Of a stretch of DNA of 6,143 bases, positions 1 to 5,929 are shown in pieces. The stretch's first letter is position 1. Every line of letters starts with the position of its first letter. Source of the stretch: Acidobacteriota bacterium (GTDB taxonomy: Bacteria; Acidobacteriota; Terriglobia; Terriglobales; Acidobacteriaceae); NCBI GenBank assembly GCA_021841795.1, contig JAKCDN010000194.1:1-6143 (forward strand), read 5' to 3'. Made by a program: the position numbers and the translations under genes. The notes beneath the pieces are model-generated. The model saw only the letters and a list, made by a program, of their open reading frames with translations, was not told where the DNA came from and searched no databases.

Positions 1-708
1 ATAGAAGATGTACTCCCATGGTTTGCCCTGCACCGGCCGCGACTCGATCTTGGTCAGGTTGGTCCCGATCGCGCTCAGCGCGCTCAGCGCCGACACCAGC
101 GATCCCGGCCGGTTCTCCAGAGAGAAGGCCAGGCTCATCTTGTTGGCTCCCGCCTCCGTTTGCGCCTCGCCCGCGCGATGCACCAGGAAGAACCGCGTAT
201 AGTTCTCCGCGTTGTCCTCGATGTCGCGCAGCAGAATCTCCGCGCCGTAGTGCGCCGCCGCGGCTGCGCTGGCAATGGCCCCCACGCTCGCGTCGCCCAG
301 CTCCATCAGGTGCTTCACGCTTCCCGCCGTGTCATAAAACCCGATCGCCTTCATCCCCTTGTGCGCGCCCAGAAAACTCCGGCACTGCGCCAGCGCCACC
401 GGATGCGAGTACACGCGCTCCATCTGTTCCACCGCCGCTCCCGGCACGCCGATCAGATTGTGGCGGATGCGCAGCAGGGTCTCGCGCACCACCCGCACCT
501 CATGCCGCAGCAGCAGGTCGAAGTGCTCCAGCACCGAGCCCGCCAGCGAGTTCTCAATCGGTATCGCCGCCGCGTCCGCCGCGCCCGAGTCCAGCGCCGC
601 AAACACCTCCGCCGACAGCGCGCAGGGCACAATCTCCGCCCCCGGCGCCAGCTTCAGCGCCGCCTCGTGGCTGAACGCTCCCGGCTCGCCCTGAATCGCC
701 ACCTTCAT
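1..708 (-). CDS. pheA: Prephenate dehydratase, C-terminal end cut by window edge
   Basis: Converts prephenate to phenylpyruvate in cytosolic phenylalanine biosynthesis. The 236 visible codons begin MKVAIQGEPGAFSH, the usual N-terminus of stand-alone prephenate dehydratases. Family motifs follow in order: PIENSLAGSV at residues 50-59, SHPVALAQC at 101-109, the catalytic T171-R172-F173 in NYTRFF, then an ACT regulatory domain from about residue 190 with a GSLV element (202-205) and the ESRP motif (222-225) that binds phenylalanine. Feedback inhibition by phenylalanine is therefore expected. The frame is open to base 1, so roughly the last 40 residues of a typical 275-285-residue enzyme lie outside. 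No chorismate mutase domain precedes it. The ATG is preceded by a GGAAGAG Shine-Dalgarno at good spacing. It lies 113 bp downstream of mqnP on the same strand; co-transcription is possible but not shown. The identification is firm. Confidence 0.96.
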   Translation of the reverse strand, partial: MKVAIQGEPGAFSHEAALKLAPGAEIVPCALSAEVFAALDSGAADAAAIPIENSLAGSVLEHFDLLLRHEVRVVRETLLRIRHNLIGVPGAAVEQMERVYSHPVALAQCRSFLGAHKGMKAIGFYDTAGSVKHLMELGDASVGAIASAAAAAHYGAEILLRDIEDNAENYTRFFLVHRAGEAQTEAGANKMSLAFSLENRPGSLVSALSALSAIGTNLTKIESRPVQGKPWEYIFY

Positions 709-762
709 GCAGCTCTTCCTTGCCCCCATCGGCGCGCAAAACCGCCGCCCGCTTTCTTTTGC

Positions 763-771
763 ACCATAGCA
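763..771 (-). promoter_or_regulatory. Possible extended -10 element upstream of pheA
   Basis: Read on the minus strand this is TGC-TATGGT, an extended -10 (TGn plus a hexamer matching TATAAT at 4 of 6 positions), about 55 bases upstream of the pheA ATG. No convincing -35 hexamer lies 16-18 bases further upstream. It could give pheA its own promoter separate from mqnP, but a match this short can arise by chance. Confidence 0.22.
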
Positions 772-786
772 CAGGCCTGTCGCCGC

Positions 787-804
787 GCCAGGACCGCTCC
801 TGGC
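787..804 (-). terminator. Stem-loop just after mqnP (terminator-like, no T-run)
   Basis: A perfect 7-bp inverted repeat, GCCAGGA-CCGC-TCCTGGC on the plus strand, begins 17 bases past the mqnP stop codon. The position suits a transcript 3' end or an mRNA-stabilising hairpin between mqnP and pheA. No U-tract follows on the minus strand, so it is not a canonical intrinsic terminator. It may only reduce read-through or protect the upstream message. Confidence 0.35.
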
Positions 805-821
805 CCCGCAAACCCGGCCTT

Positions 822-1688
822 CTACCGCTTCAGCCACAGGTCCGCGGTCACAAAGGCGAAGAACACCATTGCAATCACGCCGTTCATGGTAAAAAACGCC
901 GCATTCAGCCGGCGCAGATCTCCCGGCGAAACCAGCAGGTGCTCATACAGCAGCAACGCCCCCACCGCCATCACGCCCAGCCATCCCGCCGGCCCGAAGT
1001 GGAAGAGCCAGCCGAACCATCCCAGCAGCCACAGCGCCGCAATGTGCATGAACCGCGCCGCGTGGAACGCTCCCGCAATGCCCACCGATTGCGGAAGGCT
1101 GTGCAGGCCCGCCGTGCGGTCGTGCTCGCAATCCTGGCAGGAGTACAGAACGTCGAAACCGGCCGCCCAGAACGTCACCGCACCCGTCAGCGCCAGAATC
1201 CGCGCATCCAGGCTGCCGCGCACCGCTACCCACGCCGCCGAGGGCGCCAGGCCCAGAGCCACGCCCAGGCCGAGATGTGAAAACCGCGTCAGCCGCTTCA
1301 GGTAGCTGTAGCCCAGCAGCACCAGCAGCACCACCGGCGAAAGATAAAGCGTCAGCCGGTTCAGCTCCGCCGTCGCCAGCAGAAACACTGCCACCGCGGC
1401 CAGCGTGAACCCCAGGACGAACTTCCGCGTCAGCAGACCTGCCGGAATCGCGCGGCTCGCCGTGCGCGGGTTCGCTGCGTCCAGATCCGCGTCGGCCCAG
1501 CGGTTAAACGCCATCGCCGCCGTCCGCGCCGCCACCATCGCCACCACGATCCAAAGCACCGTGTGCCATCGCGGCAGCCCGTCCGCCGCCAGCAGCATCG
1601 CCGTCAGCGCAAATGGAAGCGCAAAGATCGAGTGCTCCCACTTGATCATCTCCAGCGTCGTTCGAATCTTGTGCAGTACTCCGGCCAT
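822..1688 (-). CDS. mqnP: UbiA-family prenyltransferase, probably menaquinone-pathway MqnP
   Basis: Integral-membrane aromatic prenyltransferase of 288 residues, a normal UbiA-family length. It should attach a polyprenyl chain to an aromatic acid during respiratory quinone synthesis. The first Asp-rich motif is N62-x3-D66-x3-D70, followed by NPRT (73-76) and RAIPAG (79-84). The second is D179-x2-Y182-x3-D186-x3-D190, followed by LHSLP (195-199). These motifs bind Mg-diphosphate. The NPRT...IPAG and LHS(I/L)P signatures resemble the UbiA-like group of futalosine-pathway bacteria more than E. coli UbiA, so MqnP is the favoured assignment; a ubiquinone UbiA is less likely. Several hydrophobic membrane segments are evident (about 20-35, 43-60, 90-107, 113-128, 215-230, 236-252, 265-285). 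The ATG has only a weak GAGATGG-like ribosome site. It is divergent from the Crp-like gene across a region with a Crp/Fnr-type palindrome. Confidence 0.9.
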   Translation of the reverse strand: MAGVLHKIRTTLEMIKWEHSIFALPFALTAMLLAADGLPRWHTVLWIVVAMVAARTAAMAFNRWADADLDAANPRTASRAIPAGLLTRKFVLGFTLAAVAVFLLATAELNRLTLYLSPVVLLVLLGYSYLKRLTRFSHLGLGVALGLAPSAAWVAVRGSLDARILALTGAVTFWAAGFDVLYSCQDCEHDRTAGLHSLPQSVGIAGAFHAARFMHIAALWLLGWFGWLFHFGPAGWLGVMAVGALLLYEHLLVSPGDLRRLNAAFFTMNGVIAMVFFAFVTADLWLKR

Positions 1689-1767
1689 AGGGAACCATCT
1701 CTAATTTAATTGAGCCGCAAAGCCCAGGCCCAGCCCCATGCCCCGCTCCAACCCCTGACCATCAAAT

Positions 1768-1783
1768 AGTGATGTAAATCACA
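1768..1783. promoter_or_regulatory. Crp/Fnr-type operator palindrome
   Basis: The core GTGAT-GTAA-ATCAC (1769-1782) is a perfect 14-bp dyad. Taken over 16 bases it reads AGTGA-N6-TCACA, differing from the E. coli Crp consensus TGTGA-N6-TCACA at one base, and its TGAT-N4-ATCA core is also that of Fnr/FixK/Dnr sites. The centre is about 87 bases upstream of the mqnP start and about 100 bases upstream of the GTG at 1875. A second, overlapping half-site pair, ATCA-AATAG-TGAT (1761-1773), shares the left arm. A full-length Crp/Fnr protein encoded elsewhere is the likely ligand. Confidence 0.6.
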
Positions 1784-1860
1784 GAATGCATACTGGAAGA
1801 AGTGAAATGCTGAATCAGACGATTCCCGGCACATCCTGCCGAAGAGTTTCGCAGTTTCCC

Positions 1861-1865
1861 AGGAG
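1861..1865 (+). promoter_or_regulatory. Ribosome binding site supporting the GTG start at 1875
   Basis: AGGAG lies nine bases ahead of the GTG. An in-frame TGA at 1866-1868 rules out any longer N-terminus, so this site and the GTG together fix the start of the Crp-like protein. Confidence 0.6.
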
Positions 1866-1874
1866 TGACTCTGC

Positions 1875-2282
1875 GTGCCCCTTGATCCCACTGCGTTTCG
1901 TGCTGAACCCGACCTGATCAGCGCGCTCTGCGAGCGTGCCACACCGGTTCTCTGCGACGGCGAGTGCATCCTCTTTCATCAGGACGATCCCGCGGTCGGT
2001 CTCTATATCCTTCATGAAGGCCGCGTTACGCTCAGCATGACCTCCGAGCAGGGCCTGCCTATTCTCTCGACCGAGGCGCGCGACGGCTCGCTCCTCGGTC
2101 TGCCCGGCCTCGTCAGCAATCAGCCGTACTCCCTCACCGCCGTCGCTCACCCCGGCGCGCGCATAAGCTTCCTCTCCCGCGCCGATTTCAACTCTCTCAT
2201 GCAGTCCAACTCCACTCTCGCCTTCAAGATCCTCCGGATTCTTGCGGCCGAGGTACGCTCCGCCCGCCACGCGCTCTTTTAG
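1875..2282 (+). CDS. Single-domain Crp/Fnr-like cyclic-nucleotide-binding-fold protein, no HTH
   Basis: A 135-residue cytosolic protein made only of the beta-roll sensor domain of the Crp/Fnr superfamily. The fold signature G42-x-Y44-I45-x3-G49-x-V51 is clear, followed by the hinge-loop region 71-91 (GSLLGLPG...QPYSLTAV) and the beginning of the long dimer helix (about 114-132). It ends there; the C-terminal helix-turn-helix of a normal 220-230-residue family member is missing. The 74 bases before plsY leave no room for one in any frame, so a simple frameshift is not the explanation. The cAMP-binding Glu of the FGE motif is replaced (GLP), and no Arg-Ser/Thr pair is seen in the phosphate cassette, so cAMP binding is doubtful. 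The GTG start follows an in-frame TGA. It may act by protein-protein contact or heterodimerisation, or sense another ligand; its function is unknown. Confidence 0.82.
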   Translation: MPLDPTAFRAEPDLISALCERATPVLCDGECILFHQDDPAVGLYILHEGRVTLSMTSEQGLPILSTEARDGSLLGLPGLVSNQPYSLTAVAHPGARISFLSRADFNSLMQSNSTLAFKILRILAAEVRSARHALF

Positions 2283-2356
2283 GCGTTGCCCGGCGGCGCG
2301 GCGTCCGTTCACACGGCTCCTGCCGCCACCCCTCACCTGCTAAACTCACTTTCGTT

Positions 2357-2989
2357 GTGGTGCTCGCGCATATCGTTATCGTGGTCGTCTCTTACCTGCT
2401 GGGCTCCATTCCCACAGGCTATCTGCTCATGCGCTTCGTCCGCCGTCAGGACATCCGCACCGTGGGCAGCGGCAACATCGGCGCCACCAATGTCCTGCGC
2501 ACCGGCGGCAAAGGCCTCGGCGCCATCACCTTCCTCCTCGATGCCTTCAAAGGCAGCGCCGCCGTTCTCCTCGGCGGCCTCATGGGCGCCTGGCTCATGC
2601 CCGCGCTGCCCCGCGGCGATGCCCAGGCTCTCGCTGCGCTCTGCGCCGTCCTCGGCCACATGTTCACCTGCTGGCTCAGCTTCAACGGAGGCAAAGGCGT
2701 CGCCACCGGCTTCGGCGTATTCCTCGCCGCCTCGCCCCTGGCCGCGCTGGCGGCCATCTCCGTCTTTGCCGTCGTGCTCGTCCTCTCCCGCTTCGTCTCG
2801 CTGGCCTCCATCCTGGGCTCGCTCTCTTTCATGGCCTTTGCCTGGCTCCTGCCGCCCGGTCCTCACCCGCCCATGCTCTTCTTCGTCGAGTGCCTCGTCG
2901 CGCTGCTCGTCGTCGCCAGACACCATGCCAACATCCGCCGGCTGATCAGCGGCACTGAATCCCGCTTTGGAGCAAAGAAAAATCAATGA
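2357..2989 (+). CDS. plsY: Glycerol-3-phosphate acyltransferase PlsY
   Basis: Membrane enzyme that transfers an acyl group from acyl-phosphate (made by PlsX) to the sn-1 position of glycerol-3-phosphate, giving lysophosphatidic acid, the first step of phospholipid synthesis. The 210-residue length is typical. PlsY motifs are all present: GSIPTGYLL (16-24), GSGNIGATNVLR (37-48), DAFKG (62-66), GHMF (100-103), NGGKGVAT (110-117) and the late ANIRRL (191-196). Several hydrophobic segments span about 4-24, 68-82, 92-104, 120-145, 150-166 and 173-187. The start is the GTG at 2357; a second GTG at 2360 is equally possible, and neither has a clear Shine-Dalgarno, so translation may rely on a short or weakly structured leader. 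The stop codon overlaps the gpsA start (ATGA), indicating translational coupling. The Crp-like gene ends 74 bases upstream and could share the transcript. Confidence 0.97.
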   Translation: MVLAHIVIVVVSYLLGSIPTGYLLMRFVRRQDIRTVGSGNIGATNVLRTGGKGLGAITFLLDAFKGSAAVLLGGLMGAWLMPALPRGDAQALAALCAVLGHMFTCWLSFNGGKGVATGFGVFLAASPLAALAAISVFAVVLVLSRFVSLASILGSLSFMAFAWLLPPGPHPPMLFFVECLVALLVVARHHANIRRLISGTESRFGAKKNQ

Positions 2990-4023
2990 GTCGTATTGCC
3001 GTGTTGGGTTCCGGCGCCTGGGGAACCGCCATCGCGCTCTCCCTCTGCCGCCGCGGCGGCCATCAGGTCGTCCTCTGGGCGCACACTGATGAGCTCGCCC
3101 ATACCATCGACAGCGCCCGTGAAAACCGGCAGTTCCTGCCCGGTTTTCCGCTGCCGGACGCCCTGACCGTCACCGGCGATTGCGCTGCCGCCGCGGACGC
3201 TGAAATCGTCGTCTCCGTCATTCCCTCCGAGTTCCTCCGCCCGGTTCTGGCCCGCATCGGCCCCCACCTGCGCCCGGGACAAACCTTCCTCAGCGCCACC
3301 AAGGGCATTGAAGATCGCACCTTCCTGCGCATGACCGAAGTGATCGCAGATTCCCTCGCTGCGGCGCTCCGCTTCGACGCCCATCCTCCGCTCGACCCTC
3401 GCACCCTGCCCATCGGAGCTCTCTCCGGGCCCAGCTTCGCCTATGAGGTCGCAAAGGCTGAGCCCACCGCCCTCACCGTCGCCTTTCGCGACCCCGCCGC
3501 GGCCGCCCGCATCCAGCACCAGTTCTCCTCCGAGACCCTCCGCCTCTACACCTCCTGCGACGTCGTCGGCGTCGAGCTCGGCGGAGCCATCAAGAACGTC
3601 ATCGCCATCGCCGCCGGCGTCGCTGCCGGCATGGGCCTCGGCTATAACTCCACCGCCGCCCTCATCACCCGCGGCATCGCTGAAATCACCCGCCTCGCCG
3701 TCGCCTGCGGTGCGCGCCGCGAAACCCTCGCCGGCCTCTCCGGCATGGGCGATCTCGTCCTCACCTGCACAGGCTCCCTCAGCCGCAACCGCACCGTCGG
3801 CGAGCAGCTCGGCCAGGGCCTCAAGCTGCCTCAGATTCTCGCCTCCCTCGGCGGCAAAGTCGCCGAAGGCGTGCGCACCACCCATGCCGCCCTCGGCCTC
3901 GCCCGCGTCCACCGCGTTGAAATGCCCATCGCCGAACAGATGGAGCTGATCCTCAACCAGGGCAAGGACCCCCGTCAGGCCATCCGCGACCTCATGCTCC
4001 GCCCCGGCCGGGAAGAGCATTGA
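2986..4023 (+). CDS. gpsA: NAD(P)+-dependent glycerol-3-phosphate dehydrogenase
   Basis: Cytosolic enzyme reducing dihydroxyacetone phosphate to sn-glycerol-3-phosphate, the substrate of the adjacent PlsY. The 345-residue protein starts with a Rossmann nucleotide-binding loop GSGAWGTA (8-15) and continues with SATKG (103-107), LSGPSFAYEVA (146-156), the substrate-site segment ELGGAIKNV (197-205) with the presumed catalytic Lys203, GYNSTAALITRG (219-230), and GMGDLVLTC...SRNRTVG (253-272), which includes the Arg269 region contacting substrate or cofactor phosphate. Length and motif order match GpsA throughout, with no damage. The ATG overlaps the plsY stop by four bases, so the two products are probably made in step, supplying glycerol-3-phosphate where it is acylated. 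A GGAG at 2969-2972 is distant (13 bases), consistent with coupled re-initiation. The gene converges with the minus-strand MoaD-like gene. Confidence 0.98.
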   Translation: MSRIAVLGSGAWGTAIALSLCRRGGHQVVLWAHTDELAHTIDSARENRQFLPGFPLPDALTVTGDCAAAADAEIVVSVIPSEFLRPVLARIGPHLRPGQTFLSATKGIEDRTFLRMTEVIADSLAAALRFDAHPPLDPRTLPIGALSGPSFAYEVAKAEPTALTVAFRDPAAAARIQHQFSSETLRLYTSCDVVGVELGGAIKNVIAIAAGVAAGMGLGYNSTAALITRGIAEITRLAVACGARRETLAGLSGMGDLVLTCTGSLSRNRTVGEQLGQGLKLPQILASLGGKVAEGVRTTHAALGLARVHRVEMPIAEQMELILNQGKDPRQAIRDLMLRPGREEH

Positions 4024-4046
4024 GCCCGCGGTCTCTTTTGCGCCCG

Positions 4047-4067
4047 CGCAGGCAAAGCCTGCCTGCG
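4047..4067. terminator. Inverted repeat shortly after gpsA
   Basis: CGCAGGC (4047-4053) can pair with GCCTGCG (4061-4067). A competing 6-bp pairing uses GCAGGC-AAA-GCCTGC at 4048-4062. The stem starts 23 bases beyond the gpsA stop in a convergent gap, where a transcript end is expected. No T-run follows on either strand, so the terminator call is tentative. Confidence 0.35.
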
Positions 4068-4103
4068 GCCTGTATCGCCTGCCTTTGAATTCGTCCTGCC
4101 CCC

Positions 4104-4143
4104 GATCGGGAAGGTTCCGGCTTGCATGCTGCCGGCCCCGATC
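4104..4143. terminator. Nested stem-loop in the convergent gpsA / MoaD-like gap
   Basis: The outer arms GATCGGG (4104-4110) and CCCGATC (4137-4143) enclose inner arms CCGGC (4117-4121) and GCCGG (4131-4135) around a nine-base loop, with an asymmetric internal bulge. It would fold on either strand and lies 19 bases past the stop of the minus-strand MoaD-like gene, so it could serve as a bidirectional 3'-end structure. There is no U-tract. Confidence 0.4.
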
Positions 4144-4162
4144 CGGTCCCTCGTTCCTGCCC

Positions 4163-4459
4163 TCACCCGCCTGCAATCGCCCCGATAATCAGCAGCGGCT
4201 CTCTCCCCGCCGCCACCGCCTCCGGAAGCGCCGCATCCGGCGCCATCAGCGACCAGTCTTCCTCGCAGGCAAAAAAACGCAGAAACGCGCGCCGCTCACC
4301 CGTCGCGTAATCGCGGATCGTACCGCGCAGCATCGGGTAGCGCCGCTCCAGCGCATCCAGAACCGCGCTCAGCGTCACCGGCCCCGCAACCCGCAGCTCC
4401 ACGTCGCCCGCAATCCCGGCCAGATTGCGCAGGTGATACGGCAGCGCCACGCGCACCAT
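4163..4459 (-). CDS. MoaD/ThiS-family beta-grasp sulfur-carrier-like protein ending in Gly-Gly
   Basis: A small (98-residue) ubiquitin-fold protein of the MoaD/ThiS type. Such proteins are adenylated at a C-terminal Gly-Gly by an E1-like enzyme and then carry sulfur as a thiocarboxylate. The chain opens with a beta strand [11 protein letters not shown], has the usual helix [13 protein letters not shown] (30-42), a middle FLRFFAC strand (59-65), and ends GAIAGG with the diagnostic Gly97-Gly98 at the very terminus. Its sequence is unlike canonical MoaD or ThiS, and no moaE, thiG or moeB lies in the window, so the acceptor pathway is unknown. The ATG at 4459 has GGAG five bases upstream. The same frame is open further upstream, including an AGGAGG placed before an in-frame ATC codon. 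It lies 95 bases behind the BNR-propeller gene on the same strand, presumably in one operon. Confidence 0.82.
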   Translation of the reverse strand: MVRVALPYHLRNLAGIAGDVELRVAGPVTLSAVLDALERRYPMLRGTIRDYATGERRAFLRFFACEEDWSLMAPDAALPEAVAAGREPLLIIGAIAGG

Positions 4460-4554
4460 CGCCGCTCCGGTCTGCTCTGTTTCCTCGATGCTTACCTCCT
4501 CGACGCTGGCCTCCTGCCGGCTTCCCGCTCCCGCGCGCGCTCTTCCAGCGCCGC

Positions 4555-5736
4555 CTAATTCAACGTCTGCACCTCGACTGAAAGCACCGCCGGCAGATCG
4601 CGCACAATCGGCATCCACGTATCCCCTCCATCCGCCGACGCGTACACCTGTCCGCCCGTGGTGCCAAAGTACACCCCGCACGCATCCAGCCGGTCCACCG
4701 CCATCGCGTCGCGCAGCACATTCACGTAGCAATCCCGCTCCGGCAGCCCCTTGGCCAGCGCCTCCCACTCGTCGCCGCCCGTGCGGCTGCGGTAGACCCG
4801 CAGCTTGCCGTCGATGGGAAAATGTTCCGAGTCGCTCTTGATCGGCACCACGTACAGCGTCTCCGGCTCGTGCGCATGCACGTCGATCACAAAACCGAAA
4901 TCCGTCGGCAGGTTCCCGCTCACCTCCCGCCAGCTCTCGCCCGCGTCGTCGCTCCGCATCACGTCCCAGTGCTTCTGCATGAACAGCACCTCCGGCCGCG
5001 CCCGATGCATCGCCACATGATGCACGCAGTGCCCCACCTCGGCGTCCGGCTTCGGCATAAAGCCCGACTTCAGCCCGCGGTTAATCGGCTTCCACGTCGC
5101 CCCGCCGTCGTCCGTGCGGAACGCGCCCGCGGCCGAGATCGCCACATACATGCGCTGCGCATTGCCGGCGTCCAACAGGATCGTGTGCACGCCCATGCCG
5201 CCCGCGCCCGGCTGCCACTGCGGACCCGTCCCGTGCCCCCGCAGGCCTGAAAGCTCCTGCCAGCTCTCGCCCCCGTCCGTCGAGCGGAACAGCGCCGCAT
5301 CTTCCACTCCCGCGTACACCGTATCCGGGTCCGTCAGCGAGGGCTCTACGTGCCACACGCGCTTGAACTCCCACGGATGCTGCGTCCCGTCATACCACTG
5401 ATGCGTCCTCAGCGGCTTCCCAGTCGCGCTCGATGTGTCGTAGAGAAAGCGGTTCGGAGCCTTGTTGGGAAACGCCGGCATCTCGGGCTCGCCCGGCTTC
5501 AGGCCCGGCTGGTGCCAGGTCGCGCCGCCGTCGTCCGAGCGCTGCACCAGTTGGCCAAACCAGCCGCTCGTCTGCGAGGCGTAGATGCGGCCGGGATCGG
5601 CCTCCGACCCTTTCATGTGATAGATCTCCCAGCCCGCGAACCACGGCCCGCTGACCTGCCAGTCCTTGCGCTTGCCGTCGGCGGTCAGAATAAACGCGCC
5701 TTTGCGCGTCCCCACCAGTACCCGCACACTGCTCAT
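4555..5736 (-). CDS. Cytosolic BNR/Asp-box beta-propeller protein (sialidase-like fold, function unknown)
   Basis: A 393-residue protein built of Asp-box repeats (S/T-x-D-x-G-x-T/S-W) at residues 67-74, 152-159, 208-215, 262-269, 317-324 (degenerate) and 367-374. Their spacing of 50-56 residues after the first interval indicates propeller blades. It starts [15 protein letters not shown] without a signal peptide or membrane segment, so it should be cytosolic, unlike secreted sialidases; automated labels such as exo-alpha-sialidase would be misleading. A His/Cys cluster (H236, C237, H239, H240, H244) and many further histidines (40, 112, 120, 129, 168, 184, 256, 287, 289) suggest a metal or active site. 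The ATG at 5736 is chosen because a full AGGAGGT Shine-Dalgarno sits just upstream; the frame remains open to 5832, but that extension is low-complexity and unsupported. The MoaD-like gene follows, implying a linked function. Confidence 0.87.
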   Translation of the reverse strand: MSSVRVLVGTRKGAFILTADGKRKDWQVSGPWFAGWEIYHMKGSEADPGRIYASQTSGWFGQLVQRSDDGGATWHQPGLKPGEPEMPAFPNKAPNRFLYDTSSATGKPLRTHQWYDGTQHPWEFKRVWHVEPSLTDPDTVYAGVEDAALFRSTDGGESWQELSGLRGHGTGPQWQPGAGGMGVHTILLDAGNAQRMYVAISAAGAFRTDDGGATWKPINRGLKSGFMPKPDAEVGHCVHHVAMHRARPEVLFMQKHWDVMRSDDAGESWREVSGNLPTDFGFVIDVHAHEPETLYVVPIKSDSEHFPIDGKLRVYRSRTGGDEWEALAKGLPERDCYVNVLRDAMAVDRLDACGVYFGTTGGQVYASADGGDTWMPIVRDLPAVLSVEVQTLN

Positions 5737-5741
5737 GGCGA

Positions 5742-5748
5742 CCTCCTG
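5742..5748 (-). promoter_or_regulatory. Strong Shine-Dalgarno fixing the BNR-protein start
   Basis: Minus-strand AGGAGGT ends five bases before the ATG at 5736. It is the best ribosome site in the window and decides against the 32-residue upstream extension of this frame. Confidence 0.8.
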
Positions 5749-5914
5749 TATCAACCGATTTGCGCGGCCCGACAAAGCATCTTCACCGGCGGCTCCGCAA
5801 CGCGTCGCTCTTCCAGGCAGCCGTAGCCCCAAGCCGGGGTGCCGCTCGGCGCGCCTGCTGCGCAGATGCCCTGAGACCGGGGAATGCGCCGCTGTGCGAT
5901 TGTTCCCGATTTAC

Positions 5915-5929
5915 CTTGCAAAATGCAAG
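5915..5929. promoter_or_regulatory. Perfect palindrome upstream of the BNR gene (possible operator)
   Basis: CTTGCA-AAA-TGCAAG is a perfect 6-bp dyad around three A bases, followed on the plus strand by TG and six Ts (5932-5937). It sits about 180 bases upstream of the BNR gene and about 60 bases beyond the stop of the glycoside hydrolase gene, in a 254-bp gap (5737-5990) where the propeller operon's promoter should lie. An operator is plausible. The hairpin-plus-T-run reads as a weak terminator only on the plus strand, where no gene precedes it. No convincing -35/-10 pair was found in the gap. Confidence 0.35.

Larger units (their letters stand above)
1689..1874. promoter_or_regulatory. Divergent intergenic control region between mqnP and the Crp-like gene
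   Basis: These 186 bases are visibly more AT-rich than the flanking genes and must contain the start signals for mqnP (minus) and probably for the plus-strand set. A Crp/Fnr-like palindrome lies near the middle (1768-1783). A CATACT element at 1789-1794 is a possible plus-strand -10 (4 of 6), but no good -35 accompanies it, and the palindrome would overlap the -35 position. An AATTAAATT stretch at 1698-1706 lies close to the mqnP start. I could not fix either transcription start. Confidence 0.6.

Noticed and set aside
160..1305. A 381-codon plus-strand open frame opposite pheA and mqnP
   Set aside because: Its Arg/His/Ala/Pro-rich product has no recognisable domain, and it lies antisense to two genes with complete family motifs. 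High GC makes stop codons rare in this frame.
1815..2336. A 173-codon minus-strand open frame opposite the Crp-like gene
   Set aside because: No known fold or motif. The plus-strand frame has a recognisable beta-roll and a ribosome site, and this frame would overlap the divergent promoter region.
2333..2986. A 217-codon minus-strand open frame opposite plsY
   Set aside because: Acidic, Gly-rich repetitive composition with no motifs; it is the antisense shadow of plsY.
2983..4176. A 397-codon minus-strand open frame covering gpsA
   Set aside because: The product is Gly/Ala/Glu/Asp-rich low-complexity sequence, the typical antisense reading of a GC-rich gene. gpsA on the plus strand is unmistakable.
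4460..4768. An upstream extension of the MoaD-like frame into the BNR gene
   Set aside because: It would overlap the propeller's 3' end in another frame with Gly/Arg-rich sequence. The beta-grasp domain begins at the ATG at 4459, which has its own ribosome site.
5737..5832. A 32-residue N-terminal extension of the BNR protein starting at 5832
   Set aside because: The extension is unlike a signal peptide, and a textbook AGGAGGT lies exactly before the internal ATG at 5736, where family proteins naturally begin.
5826..5839. CCCC/GGGG inverted repeat in the gap upstream of the BNR gene
   Set aside because: The arms are only about four bases long and no T-run follows; expected by chance at this GC content.
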